Assembly (NCBI RefSeq): GCF_015693305.1 | Contig: NZ_CP065138.1 | Span: 372,001-436,000, forward strand | Length of the DNA stretch: 64,000 nucleotides | Source of the DNA: Sphingobium sp. Cam5-1 | Lineage (GTDB): Bacteria > Pseudomonadota > Alphaproteobacteria > Sphingomonadales > Sphingomonadaceae | Direction of reading: 5' to 3' | The notes under the pieces: model-generated | Database searches by the model: none | Told to the model about the DNA's origin: nothing | The model's input: only the letters and a program-made list of their open reading frames with translations | Translations under genes and position numbers: made by a program | Part shown: positions 54,242-63,821 of the stretch, piece after piece | How the letters are laid out: each line of letters opens with the position of its first letter | How positions within the stretch are numbered: the first letter of the stretch is position 1

Positions 54242-54510
54242 GGCCTTTGGCTCGCGAAGAACTGAGTCGCCTTTTTTAGGATTTCCCTCTCCTCCCGAAG
54301 CACGCGGTTCTCAAGGCGAAGCCGTTCATTCTCTCGTGCCAGATCTGCCTGCGGCGCTGCCACCAGGTCCGATGGACGATAATGCGAAACCCATTTGTTC
54401 AGCGTCGACTTGCCGACACCCAAATCTGACGCGACGCGTCCGCGCGACAACCCGCTGGTCAGCGCAATGCGCACAGCCTCCTGCTTGAACTCTTCACTAT
54501 GCTTCATCAT
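54238..54510 (-). CDS. IS3 transposase OrfA, copy 2
   Basis: 90 residues, translation identical to the copy at 14670-14942, with the same A6G slip site in the complementary strand. Confidence 0.95.
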   Translation of the reverse strand: MMKHSEEFKQEAVRIALTSGLSRGRVASDLGVGKSTLNKWVSHYRPSDLVAAPQADLARENERLRLENRVLREEREILKKATQFFASQRP

Positions 54511-54575
54511 CTCGTCGGTCTCCTTGAACGAGCCTTAAACTCTCAAGTGACCGGCACAAAACCGTTACAAGTCCA

Positions 54576-55034
54576 AGGAGGGCCGACCTGAACATCGGCG
54601 GCAAGAACGGGATCGGTGGGCGCGAGGCTGGCGGCGAGCAGGAGAGCGATGCTCCATGGCAGGCCCAGCAAGGCCCCGCCCATCAGCGTGATGATGCCGA
54701 TGCCGAGCGGCATGGTGATCGCAAGCAAACGCCAGGTTACGCCCCAGCGCCGCCAGTGAAAGGGGCGGTCAAGCTTCAACCCTGCGCCCATCAGTGCGAT
54801 AATCACCACAAATTCGCTGAAGCGTTCGGTGATAACGGGATAGTTGATCGGCGAAGGCCGGAACTTCACCTCCGGCAAACAGAAGATGCCAGCGCCTATG
54901 AGGATGCACACAATGGGCAATGACAGCGGGAGCTTTTTCAGCGCAAGCGGTAGCCAAGCCACCAGCGCTATCAGGAACCCCGCGCCTGTCAGCATCAGGA
55001 TATACGGCTCGGGCGCAGTGAAAGGCAGATCCAT
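54576..55034 (-). pseudogene. Na+/H+ antiporter (CPA1-type), 3' part lost to the IS
   Basis: 153 codons remain: N-terminal membrane helices (YILMLTGAGFLIALVAWLPLAL, LPIVCILIGAGIFC, RFSEFVVIIALMGAGLKL) and the ion-site block LLLAASLAPTDPVLAADVQVG, then the frame runs into IS copy 2. A full protein has 400 residues or more. Start at 55034 fits MDLPFTAPEP. The lost part was not seen in the window. Confidence 0.8.
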
Positions 55035-55342
55035 CAGCCGCTAACGCGCCGGTTGCATGGACGTTGCTGGCCCTCGCTCCACCGCGTACCCTCACATTCC
55101 ATAGCAGCGACTGTACGGCCTCCATCAACCGCTCAATAGCTGTGGCCGACATGCAGTTTGCTGGGGGACCGGACGCCTCGCCCTGCGGCCCTTTTCGCAG
55201 GCAAATGTCACGTCTGCGGACGCCAACGTCCTTGAAGAGCTAGGCTCTTAATGGTCTTCGTCAGAGGATTGACGTAGATCGCTGCACCGTGGAACCTCTC
55301 TTGAAAGAGGGGCCCGAAACCACTGTTCGAGAGGATTGAGCC
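55035..55342. other. Intergenic stretch, no gene seen
   Basis: About 300 bases between divergent genes. A GAGGATTGAGCC ribosome-like stretch lies before 55343. No hairpin with a T run and no short gene was accepted. Confidence 0.4.
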
Positions 55343-56296
55343 ATGTCTGGAGACGACCCAACTATCTCACGTCGCCAGTTTGTAGCTTCAGCGGGTGCTG
55401 TAACTGCATCGTCGGCTATCGGCACGGCCCAAGCAGCGGCACCAGAGCGGCTCGCTGGTCGATTTGCCGGTAAAATAGCCTGGATTACCGGCGGCGCACG
55501 TGGTCAAGGTCGCAGTCATGCTCAGCGTCTTGCCGCGCAGGGCGCTGACATCATTATTTCCGATAGCGTGACTTCGCTGCCGACGATCGAATACCCCATG
55601 GCAAGCCAAGCGGACCTGGATGAGACCGCGGAGATGGTACGTGCAATGGGGCGGCGCGTGCTAGCGCTCAGGTCCGACGTACGCGATCCTGACGCGGTCA
55701 CCGAAGTCGCGCAAAAAGGCGTCGAAATGTTCGGCAGAATTGATCTGTTGGTCGCTAATGCGGGAGTGTACGGCACTGCCCCCTTGGCCTCCATGAGCGA
55801 CGGCTTGTTCGATGATGTCGTGCGCACCAACCTCTATGGCGTCTTTCACAGCATGCGCGCCGTGCTTCCGGGCATGGTCGCGCGCCGGTATGGGCGCATT
55901 GTTGCCATCGCATCGCTAGCTGCTCGAACGGGGCAGATGAACTCGGGCGCTTATTGCGCATCCAAATGGGGCGTCATTGGAATGGTCAAGGCCACCGCAC
56001 TGGAGGTCGCGAAGAGCAATGTGACGGTAAATTGCGTTTGCCCGACCGGCGTCAACACTCCGCTGCTCAATAACGCGGCCGCGTGGAAGCGGGCCTTGCC
56101 TGGCGACGCGGAGCCCAGCCGGGAAAAATTCGAGGCGAAAATGCGCCTCAATCCGTTCACCCCCCAAGGTGTGCCTTGGGTGGAACCGGCTGACGTCAGC
56201 GACAGCGTCCTGTTCCTCCTGTCTGAAGAAGCACGGCATATCACTGGTTCAGCCATTGACGTGGCGGCGGGAAGCATGGCCAGTAACGTCGCGTAG
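55343..56296 (+). CDS. Tat-signal SDR oxidoreductase
   Basis: 317 residues. An N-terminal twin-arginine signal is visible (ISRRQFVASAGAVTASSA, then ASAIGTAQAAA), followed by the Rossmann motif ITGGARGQGRSHAQ, the NAG stretch LVANAGVYGTAPL, catalytic Ser and Tyr-x3-Lys in IASLAARTGQMNSGAYCASKWG, and PTGVNTPLL. An SDR with a Tat signal suggests export with cofactor in place, or a non-exported fusion. The motif GxxxGxG spacing suggests NAD(P). Substrate unknown; stands alone. Confidence 0.85.
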   Translation: MSGDDPTISRRQFVASAGAVTASSAIGTAQAAAPERLAGRFAGKIAWITGGARGQGRSHAQRLAAQGADIIISDSVTSLPTIEYPMASQADLDETAEMVRAMGRRVLALRSDVRDPDAVTEVAQKGVEMFGRIDLLVANAGVYGTAPLASMSDGLFDDVVRTNLYGVFHSMRAVLPGMVARRYGRIVAIASLAARTGQMNSGAYCASKWGVIGMVKATALEVAKSNVTVNCVCPTGVNTPLLNNAAAWKRALPGDAEPSREKFEAKMRLNPFTPQGVPWVEPADVSDSVLFLLSEEARHITGSAIDVAAGSMASNVA

Positions 56297-56618
56297 ATGC
56301 CCTTTTTTCTGGCCCCATCATGCATTGATAAAAGGCTGCAAAAACGCGTCACCGACCCCGGTGGATCTCAGCGGCTAAATCCGGTGAACCCACAGCCGGC
56401 CGCGAGTGGATGCTCCAATGGAGAGCTAATTGACCGCTGCCGGACGAGGTAAACTTACTCCTGGATGTTCAACAAGGATCGAAAGCTGAAGCCGCGCGCC
56501 ACACGTTATTCTGCCCTGTCCATCAGCGGCTCTTATCTGGAACCTTAGTTCGTAGGACTGCCAACCGTGCGATCGGCAGCCCGCTTGCATGATCCAGATA
56601 TTTTTGAGCTCTCGAGCC
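56297..56618. other. Intergenic stretch, no gene seen
   Basis: About 320 bases between convergent genes; no accepted ORF. A GAGCTCTCGAGCCTC palindrome-like stretch near 56605 lies just past the autotransporter stop. Confidence 0.35.
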
Positions 56619-59600
56619 TCAGAATGCGAAACGCACGCCAACGTTCACGTTGTGACCGTGACCGCCACCAAACTCGCCCTGATAGGCGCCGTAGAGGCTA
56701 AGGCCTGCAGCAAGGTCATAGCTGGCGCCAGCGCCGATGGTTGCCATGGTTTCCTTACGTCCCGCGCCCAAGACCATGAACCGTTCGGCGTTGCCAACAA
56801 ATCCAGCGGTAGCGGCGGAACGCTCGCCTTCAAGCTGATGACGCAGCCCCGCCGAGATCCATGGGTGGAACATCGCGCCTTGTCCGAGGCCGGCTTTCAG
56901 CTTGATGGCACCATCGACGAAGGTCGCGCTCGTTTTCTTGCCGTCGACCTCCAGTGCGAAGGCCGCACTACCCGTCTCGGCCGCCGATCCACGGCGGGTC
57001 GAGATATGGGTCACGCCCGCTTCAGGACGAACGGCCCAATTGCCCAGGGGGATGCTGTAGCCGACCATGCCGTCCAGCACCAGGTTGCGCAGGCGGTAGT
57101 CGCCGGATAGCGCCGTGCCGCCGGGTACCGCGCGTCGGGTGTTCGCCTCGCTCCAGTCATAGGCGATCGTCATCGTCCCGTCGAACCCACCGCTCAGGAA
57201 GTGGCCCGAGAGACCGGCAACGAGGCCATCGGCGTTCGTCCGGGCGCCCAGGCGCGCGATTGTCTGGCGACTGTCGATATGACCAATGAAGGCGCCAACT
57301 GATGCATTTGCGCTACCAAAGCCGATCCCGCCGACGAGGCCATAGCTATGGCTTTTGGCCGACGATGTGCCGACTGAGCCGCGGCCCTTGAGCGTGCGCC
57401 AGTCGCCGAGCACCTGTGCAAAGCTGAAGAGACCGGTGGTCTCGCGCGTAGTTGCGGCAAGGCCGGCCCGGCCAGCCTTGGCGAGGACCAGCCCTTGTTC
57501 CACACCAAGCTGAGACGCGCTGGCGTACGCTTCGGGCGTCAATTGCCCGAACGCCGCCGCATTGGCGGTGCCGCCGCTCAGCAGTACCGGAACCGCACTG
57601 ATTAGCGCTGTCCTGGCTGTTCCGGCGACCAGCAATTCGTTGACATAATCAACCGCCGCATTGGCCTGGAGCGAAATGCCGGTGGGAGCAACGAAGGTTC
57701 CAAGCAGCTGCAATGTGGCGCCATTGTTACGCAACACGCCGACGATACCCGGATCCCGATTGACGATGTCGAAGTCACCAGTGATCGCGCCGCCGCCGTT
57801 CACCACGATCAGATCACGCGATGCACCCGGTGTCAGCGAGCCGGTCAGGTTGACGGTCGTATTATCGCCGATCGTTACCGAGCCGCCATTGACGACGATC
57901 TGATCGCTCTGGCCCACGGGCACGAATTCGAACGTCGTGGTCGTGCCGTTGGCGATCGTCAGATTGCCGTTGATCGTCATGATAGCGGGGGACGCGCCCG
58001 GCGACAGGGTGCCGCCCGTACCGATCGTGACATCGCCACTCACCGTGCCTGCGGTGCCGAAGGTGCCGCCGCTGGTGACATCAACCGATCCGGTGAGGGT
58101 TGATCCTGCCTGACCGATAAGCCGGCCTCCAGACACATTTACTGCCTCAACATTGAGGTCGCCGGTGAAGCTGTTGACGCCAGCTGTGTTATTTACCTGC
58201 TCGAAGCCTGTGAAAGCTGACCCGTTGATCGTGGTCTGGGCCGCATAGGTGCTGTCGGTGCTGAAGGCGAGGACGTCGGTGCCGCTGCCTGCGGCAACCG
58301 TGCCCCCGAAGCTGCCACCGGTCCCGATTGTCAGTATGTCAGCTCCCGCACCCAGATCCACGTTGCCCGAGATGGCGCCGCTATTGACCAGACTATCGGT
58401 GCCGCTTCCAGCCAGGACGTTCCCGTTGATAGTCCCACCCTGGTTGCTGATCGTGTTCGCGCCATTGCCGGTGATGATGTTGCCGGTGATCGAGCCGCCG
58501 GATGCGTTGGTCAGAAGATTGTTGCCTTCGCCAAGATCCACATTGCCCACAACCTCGCCGCTATTCGAGATGCTGACGCTTTGGCTGCCACCGCTGATCG
58601 CTGTCTCGCCAGGAGCCACGACGATGCTGGACCCTTGCGTGAGGTTCAGTTCACCGCCGCTGGATACCTCTACCGTCTGCTGGACTACGACCTTACCTGT
58701 GCCAATGATCTTTTCGACTTCGAAGCTTGTGAACAGCTGGCGAAGCGACGGATCGATCGATCCGGTGTAGGTGGTACCGGTGATATCGAAGGAAAGAATG
58801 TCCTCTCCAGCGCCGCCGTCGACCGTTCCATTCAGTACAGCTGAGCTGAGCAGGTGCGTGAAGCTGTCATTGCCCTCGCCCATACGCACCGTGCCGGTGA
58901 TGGTGCCCGCATTGGTGATCGCGTCATTGCCCTCACGCACGTAGATGTCGCCGCTGATCTGACCGGCATTGTCGATGCGGTCATCGCCAGCATTGAGGTC
59001 GATCGAGCCGATGATGACGCCGGTCGCGCTATTCGTGACATGGTCGGTAGAAGGTAGATAACCGCTTTCGTCATCCAACTGGTCACCGCTGGTGTGGATC
59101 GCCCCTGCAAGATAGCCATTGGGCTGGCCGATCGCATTGTCGACGATGGGCCTGTTGGGGAAATAGTTGGTTCCAGCTCCACCCTGGATGGTACCGCTGT
59201 TGACGATGTTGATGGTCTTGGCTGCGACAGCCACGGCCACGCTATGGCTGCCCTCGGTATTGGCGATCGGGCTGTAGACCCAGAAGGGTTGGGGAAGCCC
59301 CTGCACCTGCGCCCCGACGACGGCCGTCAGCCCACCGCCGGCCTGGATGACGCCGCCTTCCAGATTCTCGATGTGTACGGTGCCAGCGCCGCTACTTTCA
59401 ATGTCCACGCCCAGAGCGGCGGTCTGCGATACATAGGCCGTGTTCTGTCCCAGGCCGATAAATTGACCGGGTGTGACCGTTGCACCCCCGGTTGCCTTGA
59501 TCGTACCGCCGTTGATGATGTTCACGGTCGCACTGGCGGCCGGAGCGCCCACGATTTCGGCGTCGCCAGCCTCTACTCCGAGGACAAGGCCCGAACCGCC

Positions 59601-61421
59601 CTTGTCCTGGCCAAGTATGCTGCCGCTGTTGTTAAACGTGATCGTCTGGCTTTCATCGGTCTCGGACTCCACGTCGAAAGCGGACATGCCGCCAAACAGC
59701 GGGGGTTCGCCCTGATTGATGGCAAGCTCGGTACGAGTCACGGTGCCGCTATTGTCAAAGCTCGCCACTCTGTTGGCGATATTGATCTCGGCCGCGCCTT
59801 CGATTGCCCCGGTGTTGGTGAAAGCAAAGTTCTGGGCAGGGATGTCCAACACATCATCATCGCCCGGGCCATCATCCTGCAACAGACCGGTGCGGATGAG
59901 CATTGCCTGACCGCCTTCTCGCGCGGAGGCCGTTATTGTGCCGTGATTCTCGAAATTGAGGTTTTGAGAGGCGACCGCAGCATAGAAGCCATCCCTGATC
60001 TCGCCATCCGCCGTGTTGATGATGGACGCGCTGTCCGCATTATATTCATCGTTGGCATTCGGCAGCACCAGGTCCAACGCACCAACCTTCAGCGTCAGGC
60101 CACGCTGAAAATATCCGTTGGCATCGATACCCGCGATCAAGCCGCTGTTGGTGAAGGAGAAGACATCCGCTGCAACATTTGCATCCAGGCCGCCGCCTAT
60201 GATGCCGCTATTTTCGATCGTCGCCCCCGCCACGCTGGTGGTTTCCAGCGCCTGCCGTATGCGAACCGCGGCATTTACGCCGTCATCAAATTCCCGTTCG
60301 ATATCCGTGGTGAAGGAGCGCGAGCCGGTGAACGTCGTCTCGATCGTGCCTGTATTGCGGAAAAGGAAATCCTTCCCTGCCGAAGTCGTGATGATCGAAC
60401 CAATGCCGCTGGTGACCAGGTTGATCTCATCATTGTTGACGAAGCTGGCGGTGGCGATGCGGATGTCGCCATTGACTGTGCCTTCATTGGTGAAGCTTGT
60501 TAGCGCATCGCCATAGGTCGGCGTGTAAAGTGGAACAGTTCCCGGCTGCACATTGGAGCGCTGGAAGGTCGCGAAGCGCTGCTGATAATAGCCGATCGCG
60601 GCGGGAACGATAGTCACGCCTTGAGGGTAGAGGCCAGACGTGTTGAGCAGGTTTATCGTGCCGTTGTTCACGACATTGCCATCGCCCATCAAGCTGATCG
60701 ATGTTCCCTGTCCTGAGAGGGTCAGCGTGGTAGCACCGCCTCGCACCTCGAACCCTTCGATTTCGAAGGTTGCGGGTAGCGCGCGTGTTCCCAGCTCAAG
60801 TGATTGTGATTGGCTGTAGCTGCGGGTGTAGATGTCGATGCCGCCACCGGCCGCGATGGCGCCAGTCACCCCGTCATCACTACCGCGCTGGATGAAGTTG
60901 GCGGTACTAAAGCCAGTGCCGAGCTGCAGATTGCCGTTCAGCGTGCCCCCATCGGAAATATAATAATAGACCGCACCAGCCAGCGGATTCTGCGGAGAGG
61001 AGGGGGTGGGCTCAACATAGGACACATGGCCGTTGATCGTGCCAGCGTTGGTCACATTGAAGCTGAGCAAGGGAATGCCCGTCCGGGCAGGCGCGATGAT
61101 CGCGTTTGTACCCCCGCCAATGACCCCGCCGCTCGCATTGTTGACCGCGAGCACAACGGCCTGACCTGCGGTGATCGCTGGGTCGCCGGAGATCGCGCCG
61201 CTATTGTTGACGATGATGGCTGCGCCCAGCGTGCCGGTGATCGGTCCCGTCGAGCCGCTGTTGCTGATGATGCAGACCGGTCCGGCGCTGCCGTCGGGGC
61301 AGGTCAGGGTCGGCGCCTGTTGTGCGAGTGCGCTGCTGCTGCTGGCGCCAAGCGCAAGGACGCTGACACTCAGACCCAAACCGAGACGAATAGGCGTGTG
61401 CACAGAATTGCTGCCGATCAT
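56619..61421 (-). CDS. Large autotransporter (type Va secretion) protein
   Basis: 1600 residues from the ATG at 61421. A signal peptide follows (PIRLGLGLSVSVLALGASSSSALAQQ). The passenger is a long beta-helix-like stretch rich in Asn, Gly and Thr with repeated NSGxIxG units. The last about 290 residues form the beta-barrel, ending in Phe (NVNVGVRFAF). Secretion through its own barrel to the cell surface is established for this family. A longer frame to 61985 is not used, since the signal peptide starts at 61421. The ribosome site lies in a hairpin (61431-61454). Its neighbour is a divergent LuxR-type gene. Confidence 0.93.
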   Translation of the reverse strand: MIGSNSVHTPIRLGLGLSVSVLALGASSSSALAQQAPTLTCPDGSAGPVCIISNSGSTGPITGTLGAAIIVNNSGAISGDPAITAGQAVVLAVNNASGGVIGGGTNAIIAPARTGIPLLSFNVTNAGTINGHVSYVEPTPSSPQNPLAGAVYYYISDGGTLNGNLQLGTGFSTANFIQRGSDDGVTGAIAAGGGIDIYTRSYSQSQSLELGTRALPATFEIEGFEVRGGATTLTLSGQGTSISLMGDGNVVNNGTINLLNTSGLYPQGVTIVPAAIGYYQQRFATFQRSNVQPGTVPLYTPTYGDALTSFTNEGTVNGDIRIATASFVNNDEINLVTSGIGSIITTSAGKDFLFRNTGTIETTFTGSRSFTTDIEREFDDGVNAAVRIRQALETTSVAGATIENSGIIGGGLDANVAADVFSFTNSGLIAGIDANGYFQRGLTLKVGALDLVLPNANDEYNADSASIINTADGEIRDGFYAAVASQNLNFENHGTITASAREGGQAMLIRTGLLQDDGPGDDDVLDIPAQNFAFTNTGAIEGAAEINIANRVASFDNSGTVTRTELAINQGEPPLFGGMSAFDVESETDESQTITFNNSGSILGQDKGGSGLVLGVEAGDAEIVGAPAASATVNIINGGTIKATGGATVTPGQFIGLGQNTAYVSQTAALGVDIESSGAGTVHIENLEGGVIQAGGGLTAVVGAQVQGLPQPFWVYSPIANTEGSHSVAVAVAAKTINIVNSGTIQGGAGTNYFPNRPIVDNAIGQPNGYLAGAIHTSGDQLDDESGYLPSTDHVTNSATGVIIGSIDLNAGDDRIDNAGQISGDIYVREGNDAITNAGTITGTVRMGEGNDSFTHLLSSAVLNGTVDGGAGEDILSFDITGTTYTGSIDPSLRQLFTSFEVEKIIGTGKVVVQQTVEVSSGGELNLTQGSSIVVAPGETAISGGSQSVSISNSGEVVGNVDLGEGNNLLTNASGGSITGNIITGNGANTISNQGGTINGNVLAGSGTDSLVNSGAISGNVDLGAGADILTIGTGGSFGGTVAAGSGTDVLAFSTDSTYAAQTTINGSAFTGFEQVNNTAGVNSFTGDLNVEAVNVSGGRLIGQAGSTLTGSVDVTSGGTFGTAGTVSGDVTIGTGGTLSPGASPAIMTINGNLTIANGTTTTFEFVPVGQSDQIVVNGGSVTIGDNTTVNLTGSLTPGASRDLIVVNGGGAITGDFDIVNRDPGIVGVLRNNGATLQLLGTFVAPTGISLQANAAVDYVNELLVAGTARTALISAVPVLLSGGTANAAAFGQLTPEAYASASQLGVEQGLVLAKAGRAGLAATTRETTGLFSFAQVLGDWRTLKGRGSVGTSSAKSHSYGLVGGIGFGSANASVGAFIGHIDSRQTIARLGARTNADGLVAGLSGHFLSGGFDGTMTIAYDWSEANTRRAVPGGTALSGDYRLRNLVLDGMVGYSIPLGNWAVRPEAGVTHISTRRGSAAETGSAAFALEVDGKKTSATFVDGAIKLKAGLGQGAMFHPWISAGLRHQLEGERSAATAGFVGNAERFMVLGAGRKETMATIGAGASYDLAAGLSLYGAYQGEFGGGHGHNVNVGVRFAF

Positions 61422-61430
61422 GTAGAAACC

Positions 61431-61454
61431 CCCTCCGGACGAATTGCCGGAGGG
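61431..61454 (-). promoter_or_regulatory. Hairpin covering the autotransporter ribosome site
   Basis: CCCTCCGG / CCGGAGGG, an 8-bp perfect stem with an 8-base loop, on the minus strand directly before the start. The ribosome site GGAGGGGG overlaps the 3' arm and is 7-8 bases before the ATG at 61421. Pairing would block translation, so heat or another signal could open it; this is inference. Confidence 0.55.
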
Positions 61455-61622
61455 ATAGGCAAAATGCGCCCCTGTCCGCATCCCCTGATGAGGGTATCGA
61501 ACCGCTGCCGCTAAAATATTGTGTTTCTCGATAGACCTGCCTAAATCCTCTTGCTGATCACTCGAGTGAGCAGCCAAAGATATCGACGTTCTGACCGGGT
61601 CGCGGGACAGGAACGAAACAGG

Positions 61623-62717
61623 GTGGAAGACAAGGTTTGGGCGCTGGGCGAGCGTTTCGCCATGGCTGCCATTGATGGGGATGAGTGGCTTGGCGCGCTG
61701 CGGGCCATGGCCGAACTGACTGGCAGCTCTTACGGCCAGCTTATCGGTTTTGCGCCCGGTGAGGTGCCCTTCAATTGGATCAATGATATAGGTCAAGATG
61801 AGATCGCCCGCTTTGTCGAGCAGGAGCGTGGCGATCCCAATATCAACGTCCGGGTGCGCGCGTCGCTGAATGACGAGGCATTCGTTATTCGGAGCGAAGC
61901 AGATTACCGCGCGGTTGGGCGCGGTTCTGGGTTCGATCTCTATCGCGAGATGTGCGACGCCTATGACATCATGGACGGCTGCCAAACCAAGTTGCTCGAA
62001 GGAGGCGGCCGGTTTGTCGGCTTAGCCCTCAATCGCAGCCGGAAGGATGGCAAAACCGACGCCGAGACGCGCGCGCTTTTTGCCGCTATAGCGCCCCATG
62101 CGCGGCGGGCCGTCAGAATGCAGATCGCGCTTGAAAATCGCGGTTCAGCGTTGATCAAAGGCGCGCTAGAATATGTAGGTCTGCCGATCTTCATTTGCGA
62201 CGATGCTGGAAATTTGAAGGGAGAAACGGCCGAAGCTGCGGCGCTGCTTTCTGCCGGACGCTTCAGGGTGATGGACGGGAAGCTCGGTCTTCCGCACCCA
62301 CGTGACGACGCGGCGCTGTTGAAGGCATTCGCGCGGCGGCATCGTCAACCTCTTGGGATAGAGACGTTGCTGCTGCACGGTGCCGGCAAGCAGATGCCTA
62401 TGGTGGTCGATATCTGCCGCCTTCCTTCCCAGCCGTACCGGCTGAGCCTTGCCTCGCAAATTCTGGTAATCGTCCGTTCGGGTCGGCGCTGGCATGAGGC
62501 CGCCCCTGCTGTTTTGCGGGCAGCATTTGGCCTGTCTGCTGCTGAAGCCGAGGTCACATTGGCTCTCGCTAGGGGCGTGACGCGTGATCAGATCGCCGCT
62601 GCGCGGGAAACGAGCACCCAAACCGTCAAAACCCAGATCAAATCCATTTTCTCCAAGCTTGGAGTTAGTCGGGAGATGGATCTGACGGCGATGCTCGGAG
62701 ACCTGCTCCGGCGATGA
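61623..62717 (+). CDS. LuxR-type helix-turn-helix regulator
   Basis: 364 residues from the GTG at 61623 (AGGAACGAAACAGG upstream), or slightly longer from 61551. The N-terminal 300 residues hold a sensor-like fold of unknown type; the C-terminus is a LuxR helix-turn-helix (LSAAEAEVTLALARGVTRDQIAAARETSTQTVKTQIKSI in pieces). It is divergent from the autotransporter gene and the most likely regulator of it. The signal is unknown. Confidence 0.8.
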   Translation: MEDKVWALGERFAMAAIDGDEWLGALRAMAELTGSSYGQLIGFAPGEVPFNWINDIGQDEIARFVEQERGDPNINVRVRASLNDEAFVIRSEADYRAVGRGSGFDLYREMCDAYDIMDGCQTKLLEGGGRFVGLALNRSRKDGKTDAETRALFAAIAPHARRAVRMQIALENRGSALIKGALEYVGLPIFICDDAGNLKGETAEAAALLSAGRFRVMDGKLGLPHPRDDAALLKAFARRHRQPLGIETLLLHGAGKQMPMVVDICRLPSQPYRLSLASQILVIVRSGRRWHEAAPAVLRAAFGLSAAEAEVTLALARGVTRDQIAAARETSTQTVKTQIKSIFSKLGVSREMDLTAMLGDLLRR

Positions 62718-62891
62718 GGCAGCTCGGGCATCAGCCCGTCACAGGCAATCAAGCTGTTGGCGAAGAACAACTATTGAGCCCGGAGTTTTCCGCGCGTCTC
62801 CCCCGATCGGGGTATGACCTACCTCAGAGAGATCAGTAAGGAGAACCCGCGACCCGAAGGCTCACGGCTTAGCCGCTGAGACTTTAAACTG

Positions 62892-62928
62892 GCCCGGCTG
62901 ACATCATGACGGCCGGGCTTTCTTTTTT
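62892..62928 (+). terminator. Rho-independent terminator after the LuxR gene
   Basis: GCCCGGC / GCCGGGC stem with a 13-base loop, then TTTCTTTTTT. It lies 175 bases after the regulator stop. Confidence 0.7.
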
Positions 62929-62978
62929 GATTTCCTGGGGGACTAGCGCTTAGTCACGCGCGGGACGCGTGGCTCTTT

Positions 62979-63503
62979 CTAGCTCAAAGTGGGCTCGGGC
63001 AAAAAATCTACCATGATCTCGCCAGATATGGCTTCGAGTGCCTCCCGCACCTCGTCGGTAGAGAGGCCCGTGGGCAATGCAATCTGGACATTGGCGCGGA
63101 ACAGCGGTGCGCCAGACCAGGCGCTTCCCTCGATCCTGGTAAGGAAGTCGTCGATATTGACGTCGAGCTTCGCAAGTGCCGAGGTCACTTCGCGAACTAT
63201 TCCAGGACGATCCTGCCCTACGATTTCGATGGCCAGCGACAGCCCGCTGCGTTCTTCAGCATCCGCAGCCGCGATGATGTCGATCTTGATACCCATCGCA
63301 TCGATGCCGCGGACCGCAGCTTCGAGTTCGTGCATCCGATCCTCGGGCAATTCAACCAGCACGGATCCAACATATTTACCACCCAGGCGCGAGAGATGGC
63401 TCTCAAGCCAATTACCGCCTGCAGCATACACCGCCTCTGCGACTGCGCGGGTCAGGCCGGGTCGGTCACTACCGACTGCCGTCAAGATGACTGCTCGATC
63501 CAC
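62979..63503 (-). CDS. Double ACT-domain protein (GcvR-like)
   Basis: 174 residues. Two ACT domains: AVILTAVGSDRPGLTRAVAEAVYAAGGNWLE and SLAIEIVGQDRPGIVREVTSALAKLDVNIDDF in pieces. GcvR of the glycine cleavage system has this layout and length. It may act as an amino-acid-sensing regulator; the partner is not visible. It stands between a terminator and an open stretch. Confidence 0.85.
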   Translation of the reverse strand: MDRAVILTAVGSDRPGLTRAVAEAVYAAGGNWLESHLSRLGGKYVGSVLVELPEDRMHELEAAVRGIDAMGIKIDIIAAADAEERSGLSLAIEIVGQDRPGIVREVTSALAKLDVNIDDFLTRIEGSAWSGAPLFRANVQIALPTGLSTDEVREALEAISGEIMVDFLPEPTLS

Positions 63504-63821
63504 ACCTCACCTCTATGCTGATCTCTGTTTCGCAATCATGATAGCGCATCCGGATCATTTCAAAGAGCAAAGTCTGGTTAGTAGAATGTCCGCGCTTGGA
63601 CGCCGCGTGATCTCGGAGGAACGTCCAGCATCGGTCGATTGCTGCCGGAGGCGAGCGCCGGATCATGGTACGTTGCTACCATTCCTGTAAGTGCGCGCGA
63701 ACGGCGGCTTTCGGCAGGAGTGGACATGCGAGTTTTCCTTTCCGCCACGTCAGAACCACAAGAGTTGGCCGATAGCTGCCCGCGTTCTCCACCACTGCTC
63801 GTCAGCCGCCGTTGCGGTTCC
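63504..63821. other. Intergenic stretch, no gene seen
   Basis: About 320 bases between two minus-strand genes. The short frames here have no ribosome site and are not accepted. Confidence 0.4.

Larger units (their letters stand above)
53347..54575 (-). mobile_element. IS3-family insertion sequence, copy 2 (1229 bp, inverted)
   Basis: Same element as 14605-15833 on the other strand. Ends read TGGACTTG at 53347 and CAAGTCCA at 54575. Flanking bases (GCA left, AGG right) are not a target duplication, and each side is a different cut gene, so sequence was lost or rearranged here. Confidence 0.9.

Noticed and set aside
59094..60503. 469-codon plus-strand frame inside the autotransporter gene
   Set aside because: It is the opposite-strand shadow of the repeat-rich passenger; composition is that of reversed Gly/Asn/Thr codons and no domain is seen.
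62797..62880. GC-rich patch before the LuxR terminator considered as an ncRNA
   Set aside because: No pairing beyond the terminator stem and no promoter seen.
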